Positions 1-8,340 are shown, counted from the stretch's first letter. The stretch is 64,000 nt of DNA from CAG-238 sp934277695 (GCA_934277695.1 CAKQVG010000001.1:62001-126000); one strand, 5' to 3'. The notes: a model not told the origin generated them from the sequence alone. Numbers and translations are program-made.

Positions 1-257
1 TGATAAAAATTCGGATACCCTTCGTAGCGGTCAAGCGATTTTTCATCGCGCGCGCTGATCTCCCAAAGTCCGATTGGAACTTCCTTTCCCTCCATATTTT
101 CAATAGTCGCAAAGCTGTGATCCGGCTGCCCGCAAAATAGCAGATTCTGATTCTGTAGCATGGCAGAGCCAAGATACTTCGCATCCGGACAGCGTCCCCG
201 CATCTGCGCGTGGTTTAAGTTGCTTCCGTATGCTGCGTAAATTTTCATCTTTTTCAT
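1..257 (-). CDS. Gamma-glutamylcyclotransferase-like (AIG2/GGCT fold) protein, C-terminus outside window
   Basis: Eighty-five codons are visible before the reading frame leaves the left edge. The start at 257 has an AAGGAG ribosome binding site six bases upstream. Residues 5-13 read IYAAYGSNL, the N-terminal strand and glycine turn typical of gamma-glutamylcyclotransferase/AIG2-like proteins, followed by a conserved arginine-rich loop (NHAQMRGRCP). Enzymes of this fold release 5-oxoproline from gamma-glutamyl amines. The gene lies 20 bases downstream of an amidoligase and is the fourth gene of one operon. The pairing suggests that one enzyme makes a gamma-glutamyl or peptide amide bond and the other removes or edits it. 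The substrate is unknown. Confidence 0.72.
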   Translation of the reverse strand, partial: MKKMKIYAAYGSNLNHAQMRGRCPDAKYLGSAMLQNQNLLFCGQPDHSFATIENMEGKEVPIGLWEISARDEKSLDRYEGYPNFY

Positions 258-277
258 TTTGTTCTCCTTCATTCCAA

Positions 278-1306
278 TTAAAACATCTGCATGGTAAATC
301 CCTCGTCCTGCTGCGTTTCGGTTTCACTTTCCTGCTCCGCCGTTTCCTCTGCCTCTCTTCCTTGCATGCTTTGCGCTGCTTCCTCCATACGCTTTGCTGC
401 AAGGCGCTCCTTTTGCCGCTCGGCCTGCACCGGGTCTTTCCATGCAATATTCCCTTCGAGATTCTCGAGCAGGAATTTCCTTGCGGTCTGAAATTCCTCG
501 CCGATCATACCGAGCCGAAGAAGCCAGGTACGAAAGGTATATTTTTCATTCGTGCTTTTTGTCCGGCTGTGCGAGGCGCCCTTTTGCACAAGGGCCTGAT
601 GGCTGATCGCAAGGCTGAGCTGGATATAGGTTTTGACTTTTCCTGCGTGCATCGTCCCGTTGAACAAGCGAAACTCGATCGTGCCTTTTGAGAACACGCT
701 GTGCAGATTCAGCGCATGATAGCGGGTCTCGTCGTAATGATCATAGCTCCTGCTGTCTCCGTGATACCACATCCGCTCAAAGTTTTCGATACTTTTGGGT
801 TTCTTTCGGTTCAGCTCCTCTAAGAAACTCAGATCCGTTTTCTGGCAGTAGTGATCCTCTCTTGCGACATCGACTGCAAGTGCTTTATATAGCAGGTCTT
901 CTTTCGACACCATGATATTCACAAGGTTACGGAGGGTTTTCACGCTGTGCGGGGCCGCATCGACATGAATGTGTATCCCGCAGGAACGATTTACACAGGC
1001 GCCCGCATGCCGCAGTTTTCGCACAAGCTCCTGTATCGTTTCGATATCTTCATAATGGCAGATTGGGGAAACCACTTCCACTTTATATAAAGTGCTTGCA
1101 GATCTTCCATCACGCGCAGCCGGATGAATCGATGCATCGCTGACCACTTTCCATTTTCTCCCCTGCCCATCCGTCACATGGTATGCATCGTAGGTGCCGC
1201 TGTCATACACTTCGTGTGTGTCAAAATATGCGGCGATAACTTCGGCTGCCTTTTTCCGGGTGATTCCCGTCATTTCCATTTCGATGCCGAATCTCTGACT
1301 TCTCAA
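278..1306 (-). CDS. Amidoligase family protein (GS/GCS-like fold)
   Basis: The 342-residue product matches the amidoligase_2 family, a glutamine-synthetase/glutamate-cysteine-ligase-like fold predicted to form amide bonds at ATP expense. Family landmarks are visible: FGIEMEM near residues 6-12 (first metal-binding glutamates), KVEVVSP near residue 75, CGIHIHVD near residue 109 and TIEFRLFNGT near residue 210. The last 70 residues are charged, low-complexity and probably disordered. The start ATG overlaps the stop of the upstream DUF6103 gene by four bases, so the two are translationally coupled. Comparative work on amidoligases noted the family in mobile elements, often beside a cyclotransferase, as here. 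Substrate and target are unknown. Confidence 0.85.
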   Translation of the reverse strand: MRSQRFGIEMEMTGITRKKAAEVIAAYFDTHEVYDSGTYDAYHVTDGQGRKWKVVSDASIHPAARDGRSASTLYKVEVVSPICHYEDIETIQELVRKLRHAGACVNRSCGIHIHVDAAPHSVKTLRNLVNIMVSKEDLLYKALAVDVAREDHYCQKTDLSFLEELNRKKPKSIENFERMWYHGDSRSYDHYDETRYHALNLHSVFSKGTIEFRLFNGTMHAGKVKTYIQLSLAISHQALVQKGASHSRTKSTNEKYTFRTWLLRLGMIGEEFQTARKFLLENLEGNIAWKDPVQAERQKERLAAKRMEEAAQSMQGREAEETAEQESETETQQDEGFTMQMF

Positions 1307-1536
1307 ACGGAATCAGTCCTTTTCGCCTTTTCCTGTTTCTTTGATTCTTTTTTCTGCTCAGAAGAAATCCGCTGCGATACAAAGTCACGGACGGCAGGCG
1401 GCACCTGCTTTGCATAAAGACTGTCAAGAGCTGCAGTCAGCTCCGTTTCCAAACTCATATTTTTTTGCGTAAGGTACATCGTAAGCGCTGCATACTTTTC
1501 TTCTTCGTATGCGATGCTGATATTTACTTTCTTCAT
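1303..1536 (-). CDS. Small conserved ICE protein, DUF6103-like
   Basis: This 77-residue acidic/basic protein begins with a beta strand (KKVNISIAYEEEKYAAL) and continues as a long helix. It resembles the DUF6103 family found in clostridial conjugative elements; the assignment is from memory of the pattern, not a search. The first part could be a ribbon-helix-helix-like or coiled-coil interaction module. It overlaps its neighbours by four bases on each side (ATGA junctions), so it is translated together with the amidoligase. No catalytic residues are apparent. A role as partner or regulator of the amidoligase is inference only. Confidence 0.7.
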   Translation of the reverse strand: MKKVNISIAYEEEKYAALTMYLTQKNMSLETELTAALDSLYAKQVPPAVRDFVSQRISSEQKKESKKQEKAKRTDSV

Positions 1537-1904
1537 TTGAGACCTCCCAAAATCATCCCCTCTTCCATCGCAGGCTCATACCGCTCGATCGGAAGTTCTT
1601 CCTGCGCCTCGACAGCCGCACGAACCAGCGGCAGAAAGGCTGCATACCTTGCATAGCTTGCACCCTCTGCTTCAATGAGAATGGCATCCTCATAGCCATC
1701 GCCAAGCACCATCAGGCAGTGCGCGATGTCGTCCTGGTCAAGCCGCATCAGATCGCGATACCGTGTAAGAAATTCGTACTCATCCAAAAGATTTTCTTTT
1801 AGATGCACAAAGTCGCTTCCGCTTAGCTCTAAGATTTTTTCCACCTTGCACAGCCTCGTGTCAAAACGAGGCTCCTTACGAAATAGCGTTGTGTTTAGCT
1901 CCAT
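1533..1904 (-). CDS. Conserved hypothetical ICE protein (possibly DUF6329)
   Basis: The product is 123 residues when started at 1904, where AAAGGAG lies six bases upstream of ATG; the longer frame to 1934 has no such signal. It is acidic, with a conserved-looking centre (LDEYEFLTRYRDLMRLDQ) and a helix around RYAAFLPLVRAAVEA. Proteins of this pattern occur in Clostridia conjugative elements beside DUF6103; I associate it with DUF6329 but cannot confirm. It is the first gene of the amidoligase operon. No membrane segment or enzymatic motif is visible. Confidence 0.7.
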   Translation of the reverse strand: MELNTTLFRKEPRFDTRLCKVEKILELSGSDFVHLKENLLDEYEFLTRYRDLMRLDQDDIAHCLMVLGDGYEDAILIEAEGASYARYAAFLPLVRAAVEAQEELPIERYEPAMEEGMILGGLK

Positions 1905-1924
1905 AAACGTCTCCTTTCCTGCTT

Positions 1925-1967
1925 CAAAAAACAAAAAGCACAGGAAGTTTTTGATAACTTCTTGTGC
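1925..1967 (-). terminator. Rho-independent terminator after the lipoprotein gene
   Basis: On the minus strand a 12-base stem (GCACAAGAAGTT pairing with AACTTCCTGTGC, one G-T pair) is followed by TTTTTGTTTTTT. It ends the sigma-factor/lipoprotein operon and insulates the amidoligase operon downstream. Confidence 0.85.
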
Positions 1968-2052
1968 CTTTGTTACTAAACCTATTCTAAATAGTGTTAG
2001 ACTAAGATGTTTTGTACGAACAGTTTAACACTTATTTATATTTTTTCTTTAA

Positions 2053-3183
2053 CTAATATACCGCTGAATTGACTGGTGCGTACAGGAAGGTGCTTAATAA
2101 ACCGTGTTCTTCAATTTTTGCAGTTTCTGCGTTTTCGCGATTGAACAGGAGGACTTTCTCTTCACCAATCAAGATCCTGCCTAAATAGCTGCCTTCATTG
2201 TTATAAAAAGCTGCAATCATCCCTTGCACATCATTATAGTTTGGAAAGATGAGGATATTGATTTCATTTTGTCTGCCATAGCTCCAAATAAAATCATACG
2301 ACTCGCGATTTGTATCGAGCGTCGGAATATCTTTTTCTATATCTGCTATCCGAACAATAATGTGAAAAGAACCGTCATAAGGATTCATCCTCACGATATT
2401 ACAGCTTTCATTCCAATAGAAACATCCCGTTTTCGTGTCTCCGTAAATATTTTCCCCAAACCACTCGGAATACGGCGGAGTATTCTGACTCAGTGTTTCA
2501 TCAAACATACTTTGAAATGAATGCCTTTGTACGACGGTAAAGTTTCCATTATTTCTTTTCTCTGCAACAATTGAAACAGGATAGCTTTCCCTTGCAAGAC
2601 TCCCTTTGGTTCTGTTGCACATAAGTGCAAGTGTTCCGTCTTGGTCAAGGAAAAAAGCTAATGGCTCGAATCTTTCATTTTCCTCTACCTCCATCTGCAG
2701 TTTGCCAATTTGTTCGCCTTTTTTCTCGATTTCATAGGTTTCACATTTTTCATCAGCAGTATAATTGAGTTGCTCGTCTTCATTCCAAATCTGCTTGAAA
2801 CTGATAAACTCCCCTTCTACCATTGAGTTCTTGCGAAATTCTTTCCATTTGCTTTGCTCAAGAATTTCACACGGTGTTCGAAATGCCTGTAAAGGCTTTG
2901 CACGCAAAACCATAATGTCATCGCACAGGGAAAGCGGATATATTGTATCTCTGTCAAAATTCCCGATGTCAGCATCTTTCTGAACCTGATACAGTGGTTC
3001 CGTCGCGCACCTCATCGTACCATTCTTCAAATTAATATACAATTCATACGCGCCTGCAATGTCTTCGTTTTCCTGCGCATAAATCAGTAGCTTCACGTCG
3101 GCATCCCTTGCGGAACACCCCACGAGTATCAACAGCCCTATGGACAGTATCGCAAAAAGACTTTTGAATCGTTTGGTTTTCAT
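2053..3183 (-). CDS. Putative secreted lipoprotein of the ECF sigma cassette
   Basis: The 376-residue product has a lipoprotein signal peptide: positive start (MKTKRFK), hydrophobic core and the lipobox LVGC at about residues 20-23, so the mature protein should be anchored outside the membrane by a diacylated cysteine. The rest alternates strands and turns and may form a beta-propeller-like sensor, but no named domain is recognised. A GGAGG site precedes the start. It is the last gene of a four-gene operon (ECF sigma factor, zinc anti-sigma, ECF-transporter S component, lipoprotein). Neighbouring genes suggest an envelope role under that sigma factor. No homolog is recalled. Confidence 0.7.
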   Translation of the reverse strand: MKTKRFKSLFAILSIGLLILVGCSARDADVKLLIYAQENEDIAGAYELYINLKNGTMRCATEPLYQVQKDADIGNFDRDTIYPLSLCDDIMVLRAKPLQAFRTPCEILEQSKWKEFRKNSMVEGEFISFKQIWNEDEQLNYTADEKCETYEIEKKGEQIGKLQMEVEENERFEPLAFFLDQDGTLALMCNRTKGSLARESYPVSIVAEKRNNGNFTVVQRHSFQSMFDETLSQNTPPYSEWFGENIYGDTKTGCFYWNESCNIVRMNPYDGSFHIIVRIADIEKDIPTLDTNRESYDFIWSYGRQNEINILIFPNYNDVQGMIAAFYNNEGSYLGRILIGEEKVLLFNRENAETAKIEEHGLLSTFLYAPVNSAVY

Positions 3184-3223
3184 GTAGAATCCCTCCTTTC
3201 GTGTCCCCTTGTTTGATGTTCTC

Positions 3224-3802
3224 TTAATTCAACTTCCTGCCTAACAGGATGATTCGAACAATCACAGGACATAGTGTTATATTCAATACAAGCTCAAACA
3301 GAAAGTTGCCTCCAGCAAGTCCAAGTATCAAATAAGAATATCCGGAGCCTTCGAAGCCGAATGCTGCTGCAATATCGGAAACAATCTCCATAAAAAACAA
3401 ATAGCAGCCGATTAAGAATACGCTCGTATTAATCAAAGGGCACAAGGCAGCGGCGATGGCTACTGCAAAATAAGTATTGATTGCTTCAAACATTTTATAA
3501 CCGATTCCTGCAACTGCTCCTGCAAGAATGCCTTTTAGAATCACAATGCAAATTGTTGCAAAGGGACGAAACTCTAAGAATAATGTTGCATCTCCTGACA
3601 TTAAAACAACCATTCCAAAAACGAAACCCAACCATGCGCCAGCAATCCATCCATAAAGTGCCGTCCCTACCACAATTGGAATCAGCACTAAGGATATTGA
3701 AAATGCGCCAAATTTGATGAAACTGCCGAGCAACTGAAGCCCGATGATCAGCGCGGTAAAAAGCGCCATGCCAGTCAGCCTCTTTACATTTTTGCTTTGC
3801 AT
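3224..3802 (-). CDS. ECF transporter S component
   Basis: This 192-residue protein is almost entirely hydrophobic, with about five to six membrane helices, and has the N-terminal pattern of substrate-binding S subunits of energy-coupling factor vitamin transporters (KRLTGMALFTALIIGLQL, then strongly helical repeats). S components bind a vitamin or metal and share a general EcfA-A'-T energizing module; none is encoded nearby, so it would use the host module. Its substrate cannot be read from sequence. AAGGAGG precedes the ATG. Its place between an anti-sigma factor and a lipoprotein is unusual and suggests regulated uptake. Confidence 0.75.
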   Translation of the reverse strand: MQSKNVKRLTGMALFTALIIGLQLLGSFIKFGAFSISLVLIPIVVGTALYGWIAGAWLGFVFGMVVLMSGDATLFLEFRPFATICIVILKGILAGAVAGIGYKMFEAINTYFAVAIAAALCPLINTSVFLIGCYLFFMEIVSDIAAAFGFEGSGYSYLILGLAGGNFLFELVLNITLCPVIVRIILLGRKLN

Positions 3803-3844
3803 TGCCGTCCTCCTTATCTTTTCTCCGCCTCCTGCCGCTTTTCA

Positions 3845-4549
3845 TCAAATGAAAAAGAAATCATTCCACGCCATGCGCAGAGCTTCTGGGAAAGAAATCC
3901 TTTCGCTGACTGTAACCGTACCTTTTTGAATACCTTCCACGCGAATACGATATTCACTTTCTGTAGATAAATAAGTAAAGACGCACCATGTCTTGCTGCC
4001 ATCGATATCTGCCTCCATGATTGAGTCTTCTGCATTCTGCTCTCCTTTGCTTTCTGTTTTAAACAGTACGACTTTCCCTGACGCCTCAGATTCTGTCTGC
4101 ACATGGACGGCAAGTTGAGATGATGCGCTATGCAACCGATATTTTTCGATTTCATAGACATTCGTTTCGAGATCTCCGGTCGTCAGATTCCAGATTCCGG
4201 CTTCTATCGCAGCATCCGATGCGGTATTTGGATGGTCCATAAGCTTGACCGCCTGCCATGTTACTGATAGTAGCAAAGCCAGCAGGAGAATCACAATAGG
4301 TGTCAGAATGCGGAAGATGGTTCTGCGGCGACGTATCTTTTTCGCATAAGCGGTGATATGAGCCGTTTGCCCTGCCCCTGCTTCTGCCGAGGTCGAGAGA
4401 TAATCTTTTCTTTTCATGCGCTCATATTTCTCTCCACAGGCTTGACACTCGATCAAATGCTCCTCAAGTAGCAGCCTGCTATCATCTGAACAGCATTCAT
4501 CGACATATAAAGGCAGTAAATCCCCTGCCACATTACAACTAATTTTCAT
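3845..4549 (-). CDS. Zinc-finger anti-sigma factor, membrane-anchored
   Basis: The 234-residue protein carries an anti-sigma zinc finger at its N-terminus: a conserved CNVAGDLLPLYVDE helix, then H-x3-C-x2-C (EEHLIECQAC) near residues 30-39. A single membrane helix follows at about residues 80-98, then an extracytoplasmic domain of about 130 residues. Such ZAS-domain proteins hold an ECF sigma factor until an envelope signal releases it. The start overlaps the end of the sigma factor gene by 11 bases, the usual layout for a cognate pair. The external domain is not recognised. Confidence 0.85.
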   Translation of the reverse strand: MKISCNVAGDLLPLYVDECCSDDSRLLLEEHLIECQACGEKYERMKRKDYLSTSAEAGAGQTAHITAYAKKIRRRRTIFRILTPIVILLLALLLSVTWQAVKLMDHPNTASDAAIEAGIWNLTTGDLETNVYEIEKYRLHSASSQLAVHVQTESEASGKVVLFKTESKGEQNAEDSIMEADIDGSKTWCVFTYLSTESEYRIRVEGIQKGTVTVSERISFPEALRMAWNDFFFI

Positions 4550-5030
4550 TTTCGCCCTCCAATTTGTGTATCAATTTTTCTTTTGCCCGATAATGGGTAA
4601 CTCTTGCCCATGAATCCGTCTTCGAAAAAATCATTGCAATTTCCTTGAAGCTTAAATTTCCTAAAACTCTTAAAGTGAATACTTCTTTATAAGGCTCATT
4701 TAAGCTCTGCAACGATCGAACGATTTCTGCTACCTGTTCTTTTTCATACAGCTTGTCCATGAAATGATTGGGATCTTCTATTTCTAAAACTTTTTCCAAG
4801 GAATCATGCTTATTTCTTCTCTTCTGTTCTTTGTAATATACGTTTTTAGCGATTTGGCACAGCCATGTCGCAACATTACATTCTCCTCGAAAGCGGTTAA
4901 TATGCAGGAAGGCACGATAAAATGTTTCTGCCGTCAGTTCCTCAGACAAATGTTCATCGCGGCAAAGCGCTAGAAGATATCGATATATGATGTCTTTATA
5001 CTGGTGACAAAGATATTCAAATTCCTCCAT
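4539..5030 (-). CDS. ECF-type RNA polymerase sigma factor
   Basis: The 163-residue protein has sigma region 2 (YKDIIYRYLLALCRDEHLSEELTAETF, about residues 11-37) and region 4 with a helix-turn-helix near residues 120-155 (FTLRVLGNLSFKEIAMIF). The length is normal for a group 4 sigma factor. GGGAGGG precedes the start. It heads a four-gene operon with its presumed anti-sigma factor. A TGTAAC box upstream may be its own promoter, which would give autoregulation. Confidence 0.9.
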   Translation of the reverse strand: MEEFEYLCHQYKDIIYRYLLALCRDEHLSEELTAETFYRAFLHINRFRGECNVATWLCQIAKNVYYKEQKRRNKHDSLEKVLEIEDPNHFMDKLYEKEQVAEIVRSLQSLNEPYKEVFTLRVLGNLSFKEIAMIFSKTDSWARVTHYRAKEKLIHKLEGENEN

Positions 5031-5073
5031 ATGGACCCTCCCTTCACCTGAATTATTTGGCCTTCATATATTA

Positions 5074-5099
5074 GAGTCAAAAAAAGTGGAAACGTTACA
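5074..5099 (-). promoter_or_regulatory. Candidate ECF-type autoregulatory promoter
   Basis: On the minus strand TGTAAC (5094-5099) is followed after 15 bases by GACTC (5074-5078), about 45 bases upstream of the sigma gene. ECF promoters often have an AAC-containing -35 element. This is a weak call from one site. Confidence 0.25.
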
Positions 5100-5264
5100 A
5101 AGATATTTCAATATTTCAGTTTTTTTGATTTATTCTCTTCTACATCACTTAAGCATTATAACTCATTTCGACCATACCTGCTGCATATTGCTCTTTATTC
5201 GCAGTCCTTGCTTTCCAATACAGCATTTGCTTGCATCAAAGGGCAGGCACTGTGTTGCCTTACT

Positions 5265-5429
5265 TCAACTCGTCGCTTCCTCATCATTTTCAAACCGGAA
5301 GAGGGTCACAGTCACAAGATCGATATTTCCTTGCCGCAGCGGACACTCAAACTGATATTTGATCGCGCGGTTGTTATAGTTATAGTTTGCCCAAAAGGTG
5401 TCTCCTAGGTCTTGTTCGGTTAAAAACAA
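5265..5429 (-). CDS. Small 54-residue protein with TTG start
   Basis: This short frame is supported by a perfect AAGGAGGT ribosome binding site six bases before a TTG codon at 5429, with an in-frame stop just upstream. The product has an aromatic-rich segment (GDTFWANYNYNNRAIKYQF) and the pattern of a small compact beta protein. No family is recognised. It sits alone between the two ECF sigma cassettes, on the same strand as the rest of the element, and may be an original backbone gene that the cassettes now flank. A CCTCG/CGAGG hairpin lies upstream at about 5474-5494. Confidence 0.6.
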   Translation of the reverse strand: MFLTEQDLGDTFWANYNYNNRAIKYQFECPLRQGNIDLVTVTLFRFENDEEATS

Positions 5430-5551
5430 ATTTCTACCTCCTTAAAAAATTCATCGCAGAAAACCTCGGAGGCGATGCTTCGAGGCTTTCTTTTTCTTTT
5501 GGCGTTCTAATCTCTTTCTGGGCGTTTTGACCCTCAAAGATTGACAATCCT

Positions 5552-5902
5552 TTAATAGTGGTATGCATCCCTTACGAAATATGCCGGCGATTTTATACCG
5601 GTCATGACGATTCCTTTTATCAGATCCTTGCTTTCTTCACTTGCCCCCTCCGGATTTAGTATTACATCTAATTTCGTAAGAGGCTGCGCTTTTATGAGTT
5701 GTCCTTCCCGACTTACTGCCGCGATCTGCCCAAAGGAACCAATGAAAGCTCTGATGTTTCCATCTTTTCCCCGGTGCATGCCGCCGGCAATTATAACATT
5801 ATCTTTCGCTTTCATAAAATAGTCATAATTGAAAATCTCCACGAGCAAATTGTCCGATGTCGAAAGGGCAAACGACTTATAAAAGGATTCCAGTTCATAC
5901 AA
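5552..5902 (-). CDS. Hypothetical protein, possibly a truncated remnant
   Basis: A frame of 116 residues follows the second anti-sigma-like gene. Its first possible start is TTG at 5902, immediately after an in-frame stop and without a clear ribosome binding site; the first in-frame ATG is 29 codons later. Composition is protein-like (GGMHRGKDGNIRAFIGSFG) but no domain is recognised and there is no membrane segment. It may be the third gene of the sigma cassette or a decayed gene fragment. Confidence 0.45.
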   Translation of the reverse strand: MYELESFYKSFALSTSDNLLVEIFNYDYFMKAKDNVIIAGGMHRGKDGNIRAFIGSFGQIAAVSREGQLIKAQPLTKLDVILNPEGASEESKDLIKGIVMTGIKSPAYFVRDAYHY

Positions 5903-5933
5903 TTATCTTGATCGTGGCTTCATCATTTCTTTT

Positions 5934-6488
5934 CTAATAAAATGGATCTCCGCTTGCAGTGTTGTTCCAAATCATCCATTTTTGCGTCTTTTCATCACGC
6001 AAGAGGAAGAAATACTGCTCTACATCGCCATCCTTTAGGAATGTTTTTTGATGGTCGTATACCACATAGTATTCCGCACGAACCGCTATCAGATTATCTT
6101 CTAAATAAGAATCCGACCATCCGTTTTCTTCTGCGAGTTCGCTCCCTTTGTATTGCTGCTTTACTCTCTCCGTTGCATCTTGATCGACGAAAATTTCCTT
6201 GATTTGGAGTTCAAGCGTGTATTCTTTTTCCAGCTGATTTTCAAGTGCGCTTTGCACCGTTTCCGTTGGAGATGTCGATGTTTTTTGTATCCATGGATCG
6301 AATATACCTGCTTGATATGCCGCAAAGCCGCAAAGCAGGATTGCTCCAATGATTGCTGCAATCAAAAGCACCCGTTTCTTAAAGAAACCTTTTTTGATTC
6401 GGCTGCTTTGAACTGCGACCTCCTGAAGAAATCGATCATCGATATTTGTAAAACTATCATACAGAGTTATTACCACTTTTTCTCTCAT
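5934..6488 (-). CDS. Probable membrane anti-sigma factor
   Basis: The 184-residue protein overlaps the ECF sigma gene by four bases and has the layout of an anti-sigma factor: a short cytoplasmic N-terminus, one membrane helix at about residues 38-60 and an external domain of about 125 residues. No zinc-finger His/Cys motif is visible, so it is not a ZAS-type protein. The start motif (VITLYDSFTNIDDRFLQE) resembles anti-sigma partners of clostridial ECF factors. Function is inferred mainly from position. Confidence 0.65.
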   Translation of the reverse strand: MREKVVITLYDSFTNIDDRFLQEVAVQSSRIKKGFFKKRVLLIAAIIGAILLCGFAAYQAGIFDPWIQKTSTSPTETVQSALENQLEKEYTLELQIKEIFVDQDATERVKQQYKGSELAEENGWSDSYLEDNLIAVRAEYYVVYDHQKTFLKDGDVEQYFFLLRDEKTQKWMIWNNTASGDPFY

Positions 6489-7042
6489 AAGAACAGCCCC
6501 TCTCTTTTCAGTTCTGCCTTAAGTTTTTGGCGAAGCCGATACATGCGGTTTGCGACATCTGCCGGAGTCAGCCGATATATTTTCGCAATACTTTTCAGAG
6601 ATTCTCCGAACCAGTATCGCCGCAGGAAAATGATGCGATCCATTTGCGGAAGTTCTCCGAGCCACTTGTTAAGAGCCTCGGTCAACATTCCTTTTTCGAT
6701 TTCACCTTCCACATGGGAAGAGGACGGAATGCATTCATCCAGTTCTTCAAAAATCTCCTCGATACCCGCATAACGTTTTTTTCTGTGATTCTTTCTCCAT
6801 AAATCAAGAGAAAGGTTACGCACCACTCTGCCAAGCCATCCTCTAAAGTAAACAGGTTCGTTGGGCGGGATGGAATTCCATGCCTTTAAATAGGTGTCAT
6901 TGACGCATTCTTCTGCATCTTCGTGAATTTGCAAAATATTGTACGCAAGACTTCGGCAAAACAATCCATATTTTATCTCGGTCTGCCTTATCGCATTTTC
7001 GTCGCGCCTAAAATACATCTCAATAATTTCCATATCGTTCAT
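6485..7042 (-). CDS. ECF-type RNA polymerase sigma factor (second cassette)
   Basis: The 185-residue protein has region 2 (about residues 10-75, including EDAEECVNDTYLKAWNSIPP) and region 4 with a helix-turn-helix (RYWFGESLKSIAKIYRLTPADVANRMYR in two parts) near residues 140-170. AAAGGAGG precedes the ATG. The downstream gene is its likely anti-sigma partner. It differs clearly from the sigma factor at 4539-5030, so the pair is not a recent duplication. An AACGTC-containing stretch about 50 bases upstream could be an ECF promoter, but evidence is thin. Confidence 0.9.
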   Translation of the reverse strand: MNDMEIIEMYFRRDENAIRQTEIKYGLFCRSLAYNILQIHEDAEECVNDTYLKAWNSIPPNEPVYFRGWLGRVVRNLSLDLWRKNHRKKRYAGIEEIFEELDECIPSSSHVEGEIEKGMLTEALNKWLGELPQMDRIIFLRRYWFGESLKSIAKIYRLTPADVANRMYRLRQKLKAELKREGLFL

Positions 7043-7341
7043 CCACTAAAACTACCTCCTTTCACTACACCATCAACATCTCTTAACTATAAAGACGTTA
7101 TTCTTGCACAAATATTTGAAAAAAGAAGAAAATTTTTTGATTTTATCTAACTCATGGTTTAACTTTGATTCTAATTTCTCTGTACATTCAATTTTGCCTT
7201 CCTTTACTATCGAATATCTCTTTTGCGTAGCTTGATATGTACGGATAGTTTATCAAATTAAAGTGTTCTATGCAAGCGCGCTATCGTCATAAGTTATTCT
7301 CCATATAAGCAGTAATCGTGATTGCAAAACTTAGCAAGTTT
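7043..7341. other. Gene-free AT-rich stretch
   Basis: About 300 bases between the sigma cassette and the NlpC/P60 gene hold no supported reading frame. A 10-base palindrome (CAAATATTTG) near 7110 and the sigma gene's ribosome binding site at the left end are the only features seen. Confidence 0.6.
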
Positions 7342-8340
7342 TTACTCATACCTGACGCCCGGCACTTTCAGCCAGTGCGTCCAACTCCCCGCAGAGAGCC
7401 TTGTCTCCAAAATGCCTGCGCGTGTATTGGCAGCTTCGATCACCTTGCCGTCTCCGACATAGATGCCGATATGCCCTTTCTGCCAAACCGCAATGCCGGG
7501 GATCTTCGGCATTGAAGAAATTCTTCCTTTTTCTTTTGCCTTCTCAAACATTCCGTCTGCACCGACATCGGCGTGTCCGCCGCGTCCGTACACGATTCTT
7601 TTCGTTTCCGGATTCAGCCACAGATAGCCTTTGATAAGGCCGACACAGTCTACTGTGCGTTTTCCAAGATAATTTTCGCTGATGAATTTCTTTTCCGCAC
7701 CGATTTCCGCAGGGTACTGCTTCAGCTTCTGCTGAAAGGCCCGTCCGGTCAGCACTTCGCCGTAAGTCCCCCAGACATAGCCCCAGCCGCTCGTTTTTGC
7801 ACGCTTTGCGAAGAGCGCAAGGTCATGCGCATTTTTCGTCTTTGGATTTTCATAGCCGCTGAGATTGATAACATCTGCGCTTGCAGTACTGAGAAGTGCC
7901 TTTAGGTCATCATCCGAAACCGAAATGCCGAACGCCTTTCGGAGTTCTTCAATCAGTGCATCTGTATCCCCGCCTTTTTCAAAACAGTCTGCAAGCTTTT
8001 CCGCAAAGCCCGGCTGCTCGCCTTTGTCATAGAGAAACACAAGATAGATGGCTTTTGCCTCTTCTGCCCTGCTGCTCAAATCTCTTTCGGAAAGCGCCTT
8101 TTCGATTTCGGAAAACACCGACTCCATTCTTTCATATTCTCTCTGCTGGGTCTCGGGCATCCTGCTTGCGATACTTTCAAAGAAATTTTCTGCATCTTCG
8201 CCTTCAGCGAAAAATTCGCGCAGCGCGCTGGCCGGCATGACGGCAAAAAGCAGAAAGCCTAACAGAATCGCAAGCACTGTTTCCCGCACCCGTTTGTCGC
8301 TGACCGCAGCAAGCGCCAGCCGTTTTAAGACCATCTGCAT
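7342..8340 (-). CDS. NlpC/P60 peptidoglycan hydrolase of the conjugation machinery
   Basis: The 332-residue protein has one N-terminal membrane helix (about residues 21-40), a helical middle part, and a C-terminal NlpC/P60 cysteine peptidase domain. The catalytic cysteine lies in TVDCVGLIKG (C232), the histidine in QKGHIGIYVGDG (H290) and the third residue is probably N304. Such enzymes cut peptide bridges in peptidoglycan; conjugative elements use them to open the wall for the transfer channel. The gene starts directly after the VirB4 stop codon. It acts outside the membrane as a VirB1-like component. Confidence 0.88.
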   Translation of the reverse strand: MQMVLKRLALAAVSDKRVRETVLAILLGFLLFAVMPASALREFFAEGEDAENFFESIASRMPETQQREYERMESVFSEIEKALSERDLSSRAEEAKAIYLVFLYDKGEQPGFAEKLADCFEKGGDTDALIEELRKAFGISVSDDDLKALLSTASADVINLSGYENPKTKNAHDLALFAKRAKTSGWGYVWGTYGEVLTGRAFQQKLKQYPAEIGAEKKFISENYLGKRTVDCVGLIKGYLWLNPETKRIVYGRGGHADVGADGMFEKAKEKGRISSMPKIPGIAVWQKGHIGIYVGDGKVIEAANTRAGILETRLSAGSWTHWLKVPGVRYE

